A stretch of DNA of 64,000 bases from Prostheceraeus crozeri (lineage: Eukaryota > Platyhelminthes > Polycladida > Euryleptidae): NCBI GenBank assembly GCA_907163375.1, contig CAJQUW010003449.1:239545-303544 (forward strand), written 5' to 3'. The first letter of the stretch is position 1. Every line of letters starts with the position of its first letter. Below are positions 12,500-26,031 of this stretch, piece after piece. The notes under the pieces are model-generated. The model saw only the letters and a program-made list of their open reading frames with translations. It was not told the DNA's origin and did not search any database. The translations under genes and the position numbers were made by a program.

Positions 12500-13838
12500 A
12501 GAACACACAACAGAACGGAGTCAAACACTTGCCTTAGCAGCTGCACAGATCGAAGAGTGGTTTTATTTTGAGCGCGTCTTTCATCGATAAACGAAGATGC
12601 AATTTTCCCTTCTAATCTCCTAGATCTAAAAATGGCTACGAATAATTATAGCAATTGCAGCAGGAGAACACACGCTCCATGAGCAGTCACGCAGACGAGC
12701 TGTAGCAGCGAATACAATGCGTGATCGTCGCTTCTATGAGATCAGAATTAGAAAACCCTTCGCACGAGTTCGTGTGATAACAGAGAGAAATTCCCAAATT
12801 CCCACAAATGTGAGAGAAACCTTTTCCACGGAAACATGGAGCAAAGGAAATAATTATCGAAATAAGTATCCTTTGCAGGAGTCGATCATCGATTTACTGA
12901 TTACAGAGTTACATTAATGCGACCAGAGCTACATTTTCCTCGTCACGCGAAAGTAATGGAATTCGGATCTCGACAAATACCTCCTCCAATATAATTACGA
13001 TCGGCGATCAAAAGGCTAGAGCGCGCGATGAAGTTCTTCGATCTTCATGCTTAGTAAATCATTTTTCAAAGCCTCAAATTTCAGATGGACCCTTCTTCAT
13101 GATGCAGGACATTCATGCGACGAAAGGAGGAACCCTATTTGGATGATTGAGATTAACATTTAAGAATTTGTGGAACAACAAATTGGATGCCATGTGATTA
13201 GATATAATCGACAGTGTCAATTACATTTCGATGAATATTTTGGACTGCGGGCGTTGATGTGTACAAAAGTAGACTGCCATCTTCACGAATTTAGCATTTT
13301 TACTTCACCATGCCCCAGTCATGAAAAGGTCGATAGCAATGTAAAGGGTGGGGGGGCAGCCTTCATACACCGGCAACTCATCAGGTTAGTAACCTCTTGA
13401 AAGCAGTGGTGCCACTCCAGGATGACATACTCGAACTCAGGACCTTCTGCACCTTCGCATCGATGTGTTGACTTCCAACCGATTTTACTTCCTCTTACTC
13501 CGCTTTTGAGCTATCATGTCACCTACGACTAAATTACAATATCTAACCGGACATTAGATCTGTCCTAATCAACTAATTCAACATGAAGGCGATTCTTCTC
13601 TATCTACACTTCCCTGCACAATCCGTCCATGGAGTGCTACATGGTTATTACATGGCCCTTTACCAGTTCCCCTTACACCGTGCCTCAGGCGAATGAAATA
13701 CGAGGACTTCGGGATGGAACGTGAAATTGACGTTTTCAAATCTATGGCAACAGCAGACAATGACCGCTAAGGATTCTGATTCAACATATGCACATGCTAC
13801 TTTCTAGAGCAGTTGTCCTATCACTGTAATTGGTAGAC
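12500..13838. other. dlg intron with weak SINE-like stretch
   Basis: No gene seen. Near 13360-13470 the minus strand has a B-box-like GAGTTCGAGTATG and may be a decayed tRNA-derived SINE; support is weak. Confidence 0.3.
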
Positions 13839-13846
13839 GTGTGTTC

Positions 13847-14445
13847 CAGGGTTGGAACCGACCGGGGCCGGACCGGCGTCATCAAAACCAAACGATCGGG
13901 AGTGTTGCTGCAGCTATACAAACGTCAATCAAAATTTATCGCGTGCAGTTAGCTATCAAACAATTACCCGCGATCAACGGTCAAATGTTCGGGTAGTAGG
14001 TCCTAGGTTGCATTGAAATCCATTACTCATCGCATCTCTAAGCTCCACGTGTCATATAAGCCATCCCATGTAGTGAAATTATTCAAGATCTGGAATAATT
14101 TAGCAATAGATAGGCTGAGGAATACACAATGCTTCCAAAATTCATGCTGGCTAGAATACGTGATTCTGGAAACTTTATTTGAGATAAAGTAGGGTTTAAA
14201 CTACATGTATAAGTTGCCGGCAATCATTTTTTTAACTATTTAAAGAATAGTTCGCAACATCTATATCACAAAGCCTACACGCAGATATTCCCAAATTATG
14301 TATATATTCCCAAACTTTACATGCGTTATGATTGACTAAGCAATTTATTCTAGAATGAATGTCGTCAACGGTCGACATGGGTCTAAGGGTCTAATCAAAT
14401 TAACAGGCCGACCGGTATTCAAATTTGCGGCCGGTTCCAACCCTG
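13847..14445. mobile_element. hAT-like non-autonomous element
   Basis: 599 bp with 14-bp matching ends CAGGGTTGGAACCG / CGGTTCCAACCCTG and a looser inner match (CCGGTCGGCC). Flanked by 8-bp direct repeats GTGTGTTC (13839-13846) and GCATGTTC (14446-14453), six of eight matching. CAGGG termini plus 8 bp are the hAT signature. It sits within about 50 bp of the PDZ3a donor. Confidence 0.75.
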
Positions 14446-14494
14446 GCATGTTCATTACAGCAAAGCGATGCTTGTGACCAGGAAATTGACTTAC

Positions 14495-14654
14495 CGCCAA
14501 TAATTGGTCTCCTCGTTGTAATTGTCCACTTAGATCTGCGATACCACCGACTGGGATAAAAGAAATGAAAATCCCTTCTCCATTATCACCACCAACTATA
14601 TTGAAGCCAAGACCAGAAGCGCCTTTTCTCAGCACAATTTTGCGCGGCTGATTT
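14495..14654 (-). CDS. dlg: dlg exon: first half of PDZ3
   Basis: 160 bp, phase 2 in and 0 out. Acceptor TTCACAG|AAAT, donor GGCG|GTAAGT. Encodes [37 protein letters not shown] and [16 protein letters not shown]. Nearly identical to PDZ3 of other DLGs ([40 protein letters not shown]). The domain breaks before VNG at the same place as PDZ2. A hAT-like insertion ends only about 50 bp past the donor, so the donor region has survived a close insertion. Confidence 0.96.
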
Positions 14655-14659
14655 CTGTG

Positions 14660-17600
14660 AATAAATGCAATAACTCGCTGAACACTAAAGCTACGATGTG
14701 TCATTGAATCTAACAATGCAAGACATGACTTAGCGTAATCGGAGAATACTATCGGTATTGTTTCTAAGATACATAATTACTACCGATTAGATTGATCAAG
14801 CATCTTGTTTCTTTCTTTATATATTCAGATCATGGGTATTCGATAAAATGAAATATCGAACACTTTCCTTTATGGAAAATTTGTAATTGTGCCTTGTTGG
14901 AGATAAATATGGAAGGTAGCACAAATTCATGAAATAAAGAAATTGCGCAAGAAACCTGCTGCGAAGGGAACCAGAAAGTCGGCAAAAGCGTTCACAGGAC
15001 TCTCAATCATCATTGACATCCCTTAAAATATATTCTCCCAATCTCATGATATACTGTATCAACAACTTGTATTTTCCTAAGGTATGCTCGAACGACTAAT
15101 ACAAATTCAGGAATTCAAATATCATGACAAAGTATTAATTACTAGACAAAATGATGATTCAATAAGAAATTGAACTAGCGTGTTTATTATACAACAAGAT
15201 ATGCTAGCATGCACATGTGTTTGTCTTGAGCTATCACGAAACTCAAGTTTTCAACACAGCACAAAGTGTCGATATAGGCAACAGGAACTCACGGACCATC
15301 AAATTAGTGCTACATTTCAATGCCTGAGAATGTAAATGTTTGAAGCAAATACTTCAAAACCACTGTTTATATAGAGAAAAAACATTATGCGCATTCCGCT
15401 ATTGCTAAGCAATGAATTAATATAAAGAATTTTGGGAAAGGTAAAGGCGCAGAATTTAAAATACATCGAGTGCGATGTTTTCTTATCTATCATGTTCTAT
15501 CAAATACGTACAGTGACCTTATCCCTCCTTGACCATTGCTCGATAAACTCGTTCATCAATGAAATACCGAAGAATAGCTTCCTCATCCGGCATAACTGGC
15601 TGCAAGATTCTTCTGCCGAATCTAAGCCAATAGATAATCATCAAATGACATATGGTTATTAATAGCGAGACTGCTACGAGAATGACAAGCCTTTTCAACT
15701 ATCATGCATTCAACTGAAACCACAGTCACTTCATCAATAACAATAACCAGAATGTAAGTGAATGCAATCTGTCATTTACATTGTCTATGTATGAGAAACG
15801 GATAAAAGTTAACAGACCTGGAATTCACACAAATGCCACGCAAATATGCCGATGTTGGGACAATAGGAATTATTCGCAGAGATGTTCTAGTCTTTCGTGT
15901 AAGGAGAAACGAACCCAGCCTGTTCCGGTCACAACCGCAGTGTGCGAGCCGCAACTATGGAGCGGAACATAAACCCCGTCAATGCATTTTTAAGGCGTGC
16001 TCGCATTAGGGAGATAAACACCAAGATGTCCGAGTCGCATTCACATGACGAATATACTTCAATGCATACTCGCATGAGGATTCCATCTGATTAAATACCC
16101 TTACAATTTCAGCTGCCCTTCTTCCGTTTTTTGGAAAAATTACTTTGATTGGCAGTTGCGCTCAAATACCTCGTCCTAGACGGAGAATGGAATATTGAGC
16201 ATTATCCACGTTACTAAAGTTTCTGCATTCCGTCGAGTGTCTGTGGTGAGGTGAGAGTCAAAGATTTACAACCATGAAATAATGCACAACAAACTTGCAC
16301 TTTCAGCAACCGGACTTTTAGAAGGAGGATCATTCGCAAGTTTTCATCATGTGAGTACTACTGATATTTCCCGGCAGCAACTTAGTTTCGTAGAGGTATT
16401 CTAAACCTTCGAATCTGTCTATAGCAGATGGTAAGTCATGGACAGACAGTACTTAGCACTTCTAGTTCACTCGTCTTAATCTGCTGCCGCTATGAATCAA
16501 GGAGTCTACCAGCAAGTTTTTATCATAGCCATCAATTGTTGCGATTTTACGCTCGACCACAAGACATCTAAGCACACACACACACATTTGAATGTGTAAT
16601 GCCTCTCTCTTATAACCTTTGATTACTGATGCAGTCTCGCGCAACAATACATTTGAGCAGCTCAATGCAAAGTACTGTTACCTTGTGCAATTGAATGACA
16701 GCTGCTGCATGATAATTCACGTACACATTATGAATCTTATCTGTTGTGACTCAAAGACAAACATTGGCTAGATGAGAAGTCAAAACTTCAATACTTCACG
16801 TCTGTTTAGGAAATATGCTGATGAACTTATTTAAGTATATGAAGTCGAAGATTTTTTTGATCGACAACTCCTGGCAGTATTACAACAAAATAACAATGGA
16901 TGTCAATTAACTCCCCTAACGAACATTCACTTTATTCCCATCGAAATTGCTTGCAATTTGATGACGCTAAGATATATTTTGATGATCAATTATTTTTAGT
17001 GTCGCAGCTTGTCAAAGCACGAATGATTCTGCTGCTGGAGGCAATGCGCAGATAGAATGACAGTCGACATATGTGTCGCGATTGCTGACTTGGCCACACA
17101 TGCTGTGTCATCTACCTCCTAAATAATGCGCCGACATATGTAAGCAGTCAGACCAGCAAGTGCTGAACTCAATCCACACATCTGAACGACTTGTACTTTA
17201 ACAAGCCCATCAATGAGGATTTCAAATGCCTGACGTACACCTCGCAAAAACTGAATTATCTTAAGGGTAGTCGATCTTCGAATGTTGTCGTTTTAGTCAC
17301 TAGCAGTCATTTAAAGAGAAGACAATGGTATTCACTCGCTAGCCAAAGGTGAATGCGTTTATATCCATCAGTGGTTAAAGTTACATGAGACAACATTCAG
17401 ACAGAAAGCATACGACCATAAACAGTTACTGATATTTCAGAAATTCATATATCGAAAGAGAAGAGGTGCTTTCATCAGTACAAACACAGAAAATCTTGTA
17501 TTCGACATTGAAACTACTGTACTGGCGAAAAATACCGGCCGTCGGCCGAGCACCTCGGATTAATAAATAATTGTTAGGTTGATTTTCTTCAAAAAATTGT

Positions 17601-17882
17601 TAAACAAATAATACTATTTCTTGCATTTCAACAATCGCAAAAACAATAACTACACTATATTGAAACACTAGATGTGCCACCATGGGTATGAAACATGTCT
17701 AGTAAGTAATGCAATGTAATGCACTAATAACATTTATTCACCTTTTTGGGGTATCAGTCCATGTGCTATCCCTATTGCCTCTCGGTGGCTGCTTCGCTCT
17801 TCCGTGTCCTCGTCTTCGCAATTTGAGGTCTTCATGGGATACTTTGCTTTAACTTTTCCCATTAACAAAATGTTCACTCAAC
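14660..17882. other. dlg intron, unassigned
   Basis: No gene or clear repeat. A 31-nt segment at about 15293-15323 (minus) has a fine acceptor (ACATTCTCAG) and donor (GTCC|GTGAGT), but the phase needed for dlg meets a TAG. A short CA run lies near 16575. Confidence 0.4.
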
Positions 17883-17894
17883 TGTTGAGTGATT

Positions 17895-18045
17895 ATGAAG
17901 TAAGGTTACTGCTAAGCGCCGACCCAGGTAAATGAAAACACGGAGTGTCCGAACACTCCGTGTTTTCATTTACCTGGGTCGGCGCTTAGCCGTAACCTTA
18001 CTTCATATATTAATTCACAAGGTATGGCCGAACGCTTACAGTCTA
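17895..18045 (+). mobile_element. Penelope-like palindromic insertion A
   Basis: Exact 12-bp target duplication TGTTGAGTGATT (17883-17894 and 18046-18057). The insert begins at the left duplication with a near-perfect palindrome (17895-18006, arms of 54 bp, one mismatch, 4-nt loop) and ends with a 39-nt unpaired tail touching the right duplication. The arms hold CTGGGTCGGCGCTTAGCCG, a possible highly decayed version of the hammerhead-like motif. Same plan as four other insertions here. Confidence 0.7.
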
Positions 18046-18059
18046 TGTTGAGTGATTGT

Positions 18060-19570
18060 TACAAAAAAAGGATTTTTAGAATCCTAAGTAGGAGCTATTC
18101 AGAGAATGACGCTAGACGACTGAGGGACGTTTCCTGAAGATTAATTTTACTTGATTTGTTATGTCCAATGAAATTGATATGCTTTACATTAAAATTCACG
18201 CTTAATAGCACATCGATCCCTAGTCTAAAGTAAAGCTGTTCATAGGGCCCTTTTAGTAGTTGCTGATATAAGTGCTGTAATAGAATTGGCTGATTTCCTA
18301 GGCCTTCAAGTGTTAGCCTCCAGAAATAATTAATTTAGAAACTAGCCGTCTCGGAAAAATAAATAATTGGCGGTCTTTTTGTTTCTCGCCAGCATAGTAT
18401 TTCAGATATGCATGATAATGGCGGCATCATTATTTAATGCTACAATCATTGCACAATACAATTACAATTTATTAATGTGTTAAAAATGAACACCAAGTAA
18501 TCAAACTGTTAACCGCAGCATTCAAACAGTGATGAAGGTCAAAATCAAAATTAAACAAATTAAGAAGACTTCAACTTTCTAAAACAACTGACAGTCATTG
18601 ATTATTCAAGGAGAGACATGCGTGTTTTATCAATTTCTACCATTGCAAAGGCCTGAGCCAAGCAACGAATAAGTGATTTCGGTTTTTCAGTAAGTGAGAC
18701 GTTGTCACAGTCACACCACGAGCTTAGCACACCTGGAACTGTTAAATTATCAAACGCACACACTTCTTCGACATCCAGTTTGAGTGAAGGATAATTTGAT
18801 TTCACTGTTTAACTGAAATCATAATGTTTTATATCATTTTTTTCATTCTCAGTAAATGCTGCATGTAAGTTATCTGAGAAGTTAACAATGTTTAGAGAGT
18901 TTCAATTCAACATATAAGACACAGTGCATGAAACTACTTCAAAAGCGAATTCTACACGTCCATATGTCATGCAAATAAGCTTATTGGCGATTTCTGACTA
19001 TGAAGAATCAACTATCAGAGTTCAGTAAAAATTTCAAAGAAAATTGACTGGTTAACTGCCTGACACCTTTTTCATCTCCCCAGGGCAAAAACAAATAGTC
19101 TGTGCTGGTCAATGACAGGGACACAAATAGTTCATTGACATTCATTCGAAGAGATCTAAGGGCAACATGTAGACATTTTTTCATTTATTTAGTTTTTTGT
19201 CGCGGTCTACTGCCTGATTGCTGAACAGTAATCATTTCTGAGAACAATACTGAGACCAATAATGAAATGAACGATCATGCGAGTCAACAATTAAGAATGC
19301 TCAAGCAATACTGAGTAATGCGCGCTATTCCCCGAAACAATCTTCCGATTGGGCGTAAGCATGCTGATTTCCATTACCATTAAGGCTCTGATCACGTTGG
19401 GCCGGCGTGTCGGGATTTTATTCCATCATAAAATAAAATCATTTGTCGTAACTGAGTGAGAGAGGGATTGCTCAAAAGAAGTATTTTGGAACTAAAAGTG
19501 ACTGAAAAGAACCTCTCGCACCCACAGACATTGACCCAGTGGGGCTGTGCACCCACAGCTCAACCAACAA
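18060..19570. other. dlg intron, unassigned
   Basis: No gene or repeat recognised; a 67-codon minus frame at 18602-18805 has no known domain. Confidence 0.35.
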
Positions 19571-19574
19571 ACAA

Positions 19575-19830
19575 TCATGAACCTGACTGGGTCAGTACAC
19601 TTCACACCGAAGATTTGGAGTGGACTAATGGACTGACTGGCACTGCACATCACAGTGGAGATTTGGACGGAGTTGACTGGGTCACTACTCTTCTGTCGTC
19701 ACTGGGCACTTTAAGGCTGAGCTGATTGGGTCAATACTCCTCAACTGGAGATTTGGACGGAGCCTACTAAGTCATTGTTCCTCACACTAAATACTTGGAC
19801 GGAGCTTACTAAGTCATAGTTCCGCACACA
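19575..19830 (+). repeat. degenerate minisatellite, about 42-bp unit
   Basis: About six imperfect units, each built as TGACTGGGTCA, TACTCCTCAC-like middle, GGAGATTTGGACGGAGC. Later units change GGGTCA to AAGTCA. The open frame 19456-19725 across it is a by-product of the repeat. Confidence 0.65.
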
Positions 19831-22800
19831 TTATCTCCTCGATGTTGATAACATTAAAATAAAAATTAACCGTCATCGATTGAACTTTTCATGCATTTAT
19901 ACAACATCACAAATAGAAAGCTTCATCTAAGAGATTCCACATCCAAGTTGAAAACATGACAATTCTTTAAACTGTGAGTTGAAATTGTCCTGATTTGTCA
20001 AGAGGATTTGTTCAGGATCGCATGTCGCAACTGGTACTCTCTGATGTCAATTTTTAAGAGAGATGGTCATGCCTTCATCTTGGAGCGAAGAAAAATTCTT
20101 AGAAAGTTCTTTGTGACCGGATTCCATGATAGCGATCAATATGCAGGCTTCAAATCATTCAAAACAATAATCTGAGAATCAATCAATCGAATTCGTTTCT
20201 TCAACAAGAAAAAGAGTTGAAACTGAAGGGAACAATCAAAGGGGACCACGTCCAGGAAAAATAGCCTCCAACCGAGAATAAGTTACAACACAAATTTTAT
20301 TGCATCATAAATAATTTTTGGATCGTGCTTAATCACATCCAATATCATAGTCCAAAGAGGAGTCAAATCGATCCTCAAAATAAGAATCACTTTCAGTCAC
20401 AGCATTAGCAAAATGACTATTTGAAGATTTCTTTTCTCAAAGAAAGGGTCAATTTGTAAATAGCAAATAATTAGCAGAGATGAGCTCTACCTTCTGATAG
20501 TCGAGAGATTAAGACCATTTATCGAATTAAAGAACTGGTTTGGGATGATATCCATCCAATTTCTTTAACGAAAATTGTGGACGTGTTATCGAAAATCCCA
20601 AACAGATGAAGATGCAAAAAATGGAAACATCGTGTTGTCTTTATTCCTCTCGTCAGGCGCAAGTTTCACGGACCAATCGAAGAAATTAATTTTTGGTTAC
20701 AGGGCGCCTATAAGATGGCGAGGGAATAGAGCATGCAAGTCATATTACCTGTACCGATATAGACTGAAGATCTTTCGAGTCAGAAATTCGACAAAGAAAC
20801 ACGCTATCAGCAGGAATACTCAACACTGTGGAAGAATAAATACTGACTGTTACATGCGGAAGTTGTAAACCACGATTTAGTTATCTATCATTTCTAAAAC
20901 AGATGCAGTGGCCGTGGTCGTTTTGCGTCAAGGAGTACAGAGATTAATCCCTGATCACCTTAAATTCAGAATGACACATATCTTGCTTTCTTACACTCAT
21001 CAATTAAAGGTAGATTAAAACTGGAGATGTGGACGTTTTTAGTTTACGTCTGCGATTGTCAAGGTACTTTATAGGTTTACGTATTTAGGTCAGTTTGGGA
21101 TCAACTCCATAGGTGAGTTCAAGTAATGCCAGCCATCAATGTCACAGTTGTGTAATCAGATTGATGGCAAAATCGTTCATGAATTTTTGAAGTATGAGAA
21201 ATTTCATAAACATGTGAGTCATATACATTAAATATAGCGTATTTATATGAATGTTTTTATAGGAGCATACTTCTTCACTACGAAGGAATCTTATCTATAA
21301 GAGCATGCATTGGAGTCTTATTTTCATCGTGTCTTCGTTTATCAAGTTATCTGTAATTATGTGGATGAATTACATTATTCATTGAGTTTGCAAACTTAGT
21401 CGGAAAGTTTCGGAAATAAATATTACTTTGGATATGTGAAGATGCTTTACATCATTCCAGAAATAAATTAGGAATCCAAGTATTATAAAATCCAACTTTC
21501 TTTTTTGTTAATAACCGCCACATATTTCGTCCAGCTCTTGAGTCATCGTCAGAAGGAAGATCTCGTCATCTTAACATTCTTAACTTAGTCTATAGATTAC
21601 TTCTAACACTATTCTTATATTATCATTAAGATTTTTGATCTTTTCACAAGATTTATAATCTTTTTCAGTCATCACATTTTTTCTTTTACTTTTTGATGTA
21701 CGTAAAATATAGAGATCAATAAATCAACTTTAGAGTAAAATCAGTTCAGAAAAAAGACGCAGACCTTCACAACCTCATCCATTAACTTTCGATTTGCTTA
21801 GCCAAGTACGTCATTAAATAGAAAGCAGTAGCACATGCATCTGTAAATTCCGAATCAAAAAGATTCTCGAAGTTCATTTTAAGGAACATGATTGAACTTG
21901 CTTGCTGCTATACATAGCTCCATTTTATCTTATATTGATTTTCTCGAGTTGCCTACATCATCAGAATTGAATGTTGTAGCTTATTTGATAGAAACATGTG
22001 TATCAGCTACTGATACCTTCCTCTATAACGACAGTAAGACATGTCTACCTCATGTATTAGTTTCCTCGCATACTGAATAAAATTACTAGTGTATGTGAGA
22101 AATTCGGCATTGCAAATGATTAGGTAAGGAAAACATAGTCTGTTTGAGTGGAATAAGCGTAATAAATTTATGTGATTCTATGGACAGGTAACGACAGAAT
22201 GGTCTATGATGTCATCAGAGAATAAGACACTACTGATATTCGCGGAGTTGTAAATTTAAACATTCTCTGCAGCAAAGTTTTATTGAGGAGATAATTATGT
22301 ATGAAAATGATTACAATTTAGCGTAGATACAGTTTAATTCATACTATCAAGCACTTTTTTTCAGTACTTAACCGCTCAGTTGAAATCTTTATTTGCACTC
22401 AAGGTATCGATAAAGTCAAAGATTACAATTTTTTTTCATTAGAAGGTCATTGATATCTTGAAACACTCGGTGTAATTCTCCGTAAAAACGTTCATCCTTT
22501 TATCGCATAAAAACATTATTTCTAATAACAAAATCGAAGGAAATAAGATTCCTTTAAGCTTACCTTGGCATTCTTTGAAAGAAAAATTCCTTATCAATCG
22601 GTCTCCTGAAATAGATAACATTGATTTAACTCAATAAACTAGAATAGGGCTTACCATGAATTCATAAATAAAAACAAAGTTGGAATCCACGGTCCAGCCA
22701 TGTGACAGACATGCTATTACAAGACATTTCACCGTCCTACAAGGTGATACATTCAATTTTGGACACTATCCTAGACATCAGCTCTTTCAAATCTAGTAAG

Positions 22801-23750
22801 CATTTTCAATGAAACGTGATATGAAGAAAATTCTATTGCTGATTCGCACGGAATACAAAACCTTACCTGATACGCATGCTTGCGAGTGCATTACAAATTA
22901 GGCATGATTTGGGATTAGAATATACGAAGAAGTTATTTGTGACGCTAACTAGCTGAGATAGATATCACATATTAAATACCTTACGATCAAATTCGCCTAC
23001 AAGATATGTGCACAGGGCAACTTCTGAACAGGTTTACCACTAAATTAAGTGCAGGATAATTAGTGAGTCAATTTTTTAACGAGATATTTTGATTAAGTCG
23101 CATATTAATAATGCTTTCCAGCAGATGCAACTTCCACAATCATCGACTATTTAGTGAAAGTTGCTTTAATAATCAGACAAGTAGCTGCCTTCTCAACAGA
23201 GTACATTCCATTGTTAATCGCGATTGGGTATTAAGCGAAAAATTGGTTCACATCAATTATGAATGAATCCTAATTTAGATTTCGTTCTCAGAGTTGGGGT
23301 TCAAAACTAATCTAAGTACATTTTTATATCAACTTTTCTCTGGCCGATTAGGTCAGCTGCCGGATTCCTATGCACATCCACGTAACAATTGCTTGTACAA
23401 TGTACATAAAATGCGAACAGAAATTGGTATTTAGCATTATCGTTTGCAAATTCAAATATTGATCCCGAGCTCTGAGGAGATTTGAATTATTTCATTAATT
23501 GTGATGTCTGTTGTTCAGGTGAAAAACTATCTTGAGACAGTTCTTTTTTACCATAGGATGCACTGCTGATGGCGGCAAAGAAGTCAAACGTTTTTTAATT
23601 CGTAGGCGTTTACATAATGCTCTCATCTCTCGAATTTTTCTTTTTTCGACATATTTTGGGATTTATGTGATGGCCATGGAGCTGAGTAAGTATATCAGTT
23701 CTACACAGTAATTGTAAGGACCCCTTTAAAAACGACCATGAAAGGGACTT
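19831..23750. other. dlg intron, unassigned
   Basis: Long AT-rich intron stretch. A 97-codon plus frame at 20575-20868 is unassigned. A 42-nt segment at 22562-22603 (minus) is bounded by good splice signals but its phase does not fit. One solo hammerhead-like motif at 21525-21552. Confidence 0.35.
21525..21552 (-). repeat. hammerhead-like Penelope motif (solo)
   Basis: Minus strand reads CTGACGATGACTCAAGAGC, then TGGACGAAATATG: CTGACGA followed one base later by a short arm-loop and GAAA. Matches the pattern at the Penelope-like 3' end (36989-37017). Confidence 0.45.
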
Positions 23751-23752
23751 AC

Positions 23753-23792
23753 AAAACATGACCACCTTGTGCAGAGGTTGTACGCACTACTG
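23753..23792 (-). CDS. dlg: dlg candidate microexon before PDZ3
   Basis: A phase 1-to-2 exon is required between the 26-kb exon (ends phase 1) and the PDZ3 exon (starts needing one base). This 40-nt segment fits: acceptor CCTCAG|CAG (a NAGNAG pair, so a 37-nt form is also possible) and a consensus donor TTTT|GTAAGT. Read in that phase it gives AVVRTTSAQGGHVL joining to [11 protein letters not shown] of PDZ3, and the frame is closed just upstream by a TAG. The residues do not match the conserved family string near DITREPRK, so support is only phase plus splice signals. Confidence 0.4.
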
Positions 23793-23799
23793 CTGAGGT

Positions 23800-26030
23800 T
23801 ATGGCGTACTAACACTTCATCTTTTGAGCGCAAAAAGTAGAGTGGGTCTTCTTTGCGCATACGATTTCGAATTGAGACCAACAATTGAAAACTAGACCTC
23901 AGAAGGCGAAATAAAGAGCCTTTCATGGTTGCAGTAAAAAGATTCTACAGAAACGCGTGGATCTAAGTAAATAGAGAAAACCGAAGTAAAGTGCATTGTC
24001 TTGTCTTCTAAACTGGAGGCAATGTCATCTATGTATAATTCTCATTATTATCACGAGCTTCTACTATCATCACTCCTACCAATTTGCATTCAATTTCCAG
24101 ACAAAATTTATTTATTTCAGTTTCACCAGAAGCAAGAGGCCATGCCATCAAGTTAAGGGTCAAACCGCTTCCGTGCACTAGCCAATCCCACCATGTTATG
24201 GTTGGTAATATATTGACAGATGTCATTCAGGAATTTAACAACTGAATCAACAAGGATATGACACTCTGGGTGTCAAGTTTTGCACAGATAGCTAATTTTC
24301 ACCGAGTGTCACCCTTTTGAGTTCGATATTCCAAAGTCAAACTTTGCTATCTTGCGATGAAAATAGAGACATGCTGCAGAATCAACGTCTACTAGTTTGA
24401 ATGTTTTAAAAGAATTCTTCATATATTCTAAGAATTTTCTCGTTCCTAGGTGTAGTCTCATTTCATAACTACCGTCGCAAAGGCGCTGTGTGTGAAATTC
24501 CTCTGGTTTTGAGAAAATTTACAGTACTCGCTTTATCGTTCACTGTAGACAACAATTCCACGAAATTCATGATCACGACTGTAACTGAAATTTGCCTTCG
24601 AATCGAATCTTACATGTATATTCTAACTAGTATCGAGAGGACCAATCCTTCATGACAGGGTTTATCTCAGTCAAGTAAAACGTCTCAGTGCTGCTTAGTC
24701 TGTGATATCCTTCTATGACAGTACAAGCCTATCCTTAACCCAATGTGACTAAGTTCGACCAAATTTGGTGAAAGCGGAAAAATTGAAATATGTGGGGGAG
24801 GGGAAAAAGAGAAGTACCGTGAGTTTAATTGTATTCAAAATTCTCGTTTAGACAAAGTTTAGATAAGCACATCTATGCAGGATGTCTAGCTGTTGCTTAG
24901 ATGGACAAGGAAGCTGTTGAGATTCGATGATGAAATTCTCAAGTTTGACCATACACTACAAAGATTTATAGAATTCCATAGATCTAATTATTTGTTTACA
25001 TACCACTCCATAGAAATGCGGTCGTCTACTTAGTATAGGAATAGCATCTACGTTTAGAGGAAAGAAATACAAAAAAGTCCGAAGACGCGTTGCCATTTAT
25101 GGGAATTTTACATTTGTGTTCGACATAAGTGGATATTACTGGTATTCTAACCCAATGAAAATGAAATCTATGGCGATGCCGATAAACATTGATTCATAGA
25201 ATTGATAATATAATCATGTGCTACATATGGATATATTGGAAGTTTTACTCTAAAATTCTAATTATTGCATAATTTCCAGAGATTTGGAATAGAGTGCTTC
25301 TTCCGGACAATAATGCAGTTAAAAACTCAATGCAATTCCAACATAATTCATCGAACAAGTGTCCACTGATTGATGTAGAAATCGATCTGATTTTTATTTT
25401 TAATGGATTCGAATAAATCTCATGACATGTGATTCGAAGCAGATTACAGTATTGTTTAAGAGCCGCAAATAGGCCTACTTTCAATAATGAACGTCAATGA
25501 TTATAGGACTTTCAAGATTCATTTCAAACTTATAAGTACATGACATTGGTAAAATCAAAAGGATGTTGCTTTTCAAAGTATATTTGACGTCGCAATAAAC
25601 ACCGTAATACCGGCAATAGAATACAATAAAAAGTGTGCTATACACAAGAACTATCATCGGAATGCCTCTCATTTGATAATATGGCTGAAGTGATCAAAGC
25701 AACAAATAGAAGTCAGCAGTAATTGATAAAATACGAAAACAATTTGAAGCCCAAAATTGGTGTCAACAAACATCTCGCATAGTCCCAACATAATTCCTAA
25801 ACAAAATCTAAGAATTATGAAAATCAAACTGCATTTAATGTTGAATTATGTGTAAAAATAAAAAAATGATAAAATACACCTATGACACACGTAATAACAA
25901 TAGAGATGGATAAGAATTGAGTTGGCTGGAATTACTGGCTCATTCTTGGGACGACGCATTGGCGGATGAGTAAATGAGCTTTGATATGCGCGGAAGGAAT
26001 GCTGGGCAAGATGATGATGATGATGATCGA
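23800..26030. other. dlg intron, unassigned
   Basis: No gene or clear element. A small hairpin (GACACTC...GAGTGTC) near 24260-24310. Short open frames near 25245-25672 have no known motif. Confidence 0.35.
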
Positions 26031-26031
26031 T

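Noticed and set aside
15293-15323. 31-nt minus segment with very good splice sites as the missing dlg exon
   Set aside because: The required phase reads a TAG stop.
22562-22603. 42-nt minus segment with TTTCAG acceptor and CAAG|GTAAGC donor as a dlg exon
   Set aside because: Phase 1-1 does not bridge to PDZ3 and it would lie after the phase-2 microexon; residues match nothing in DLG.
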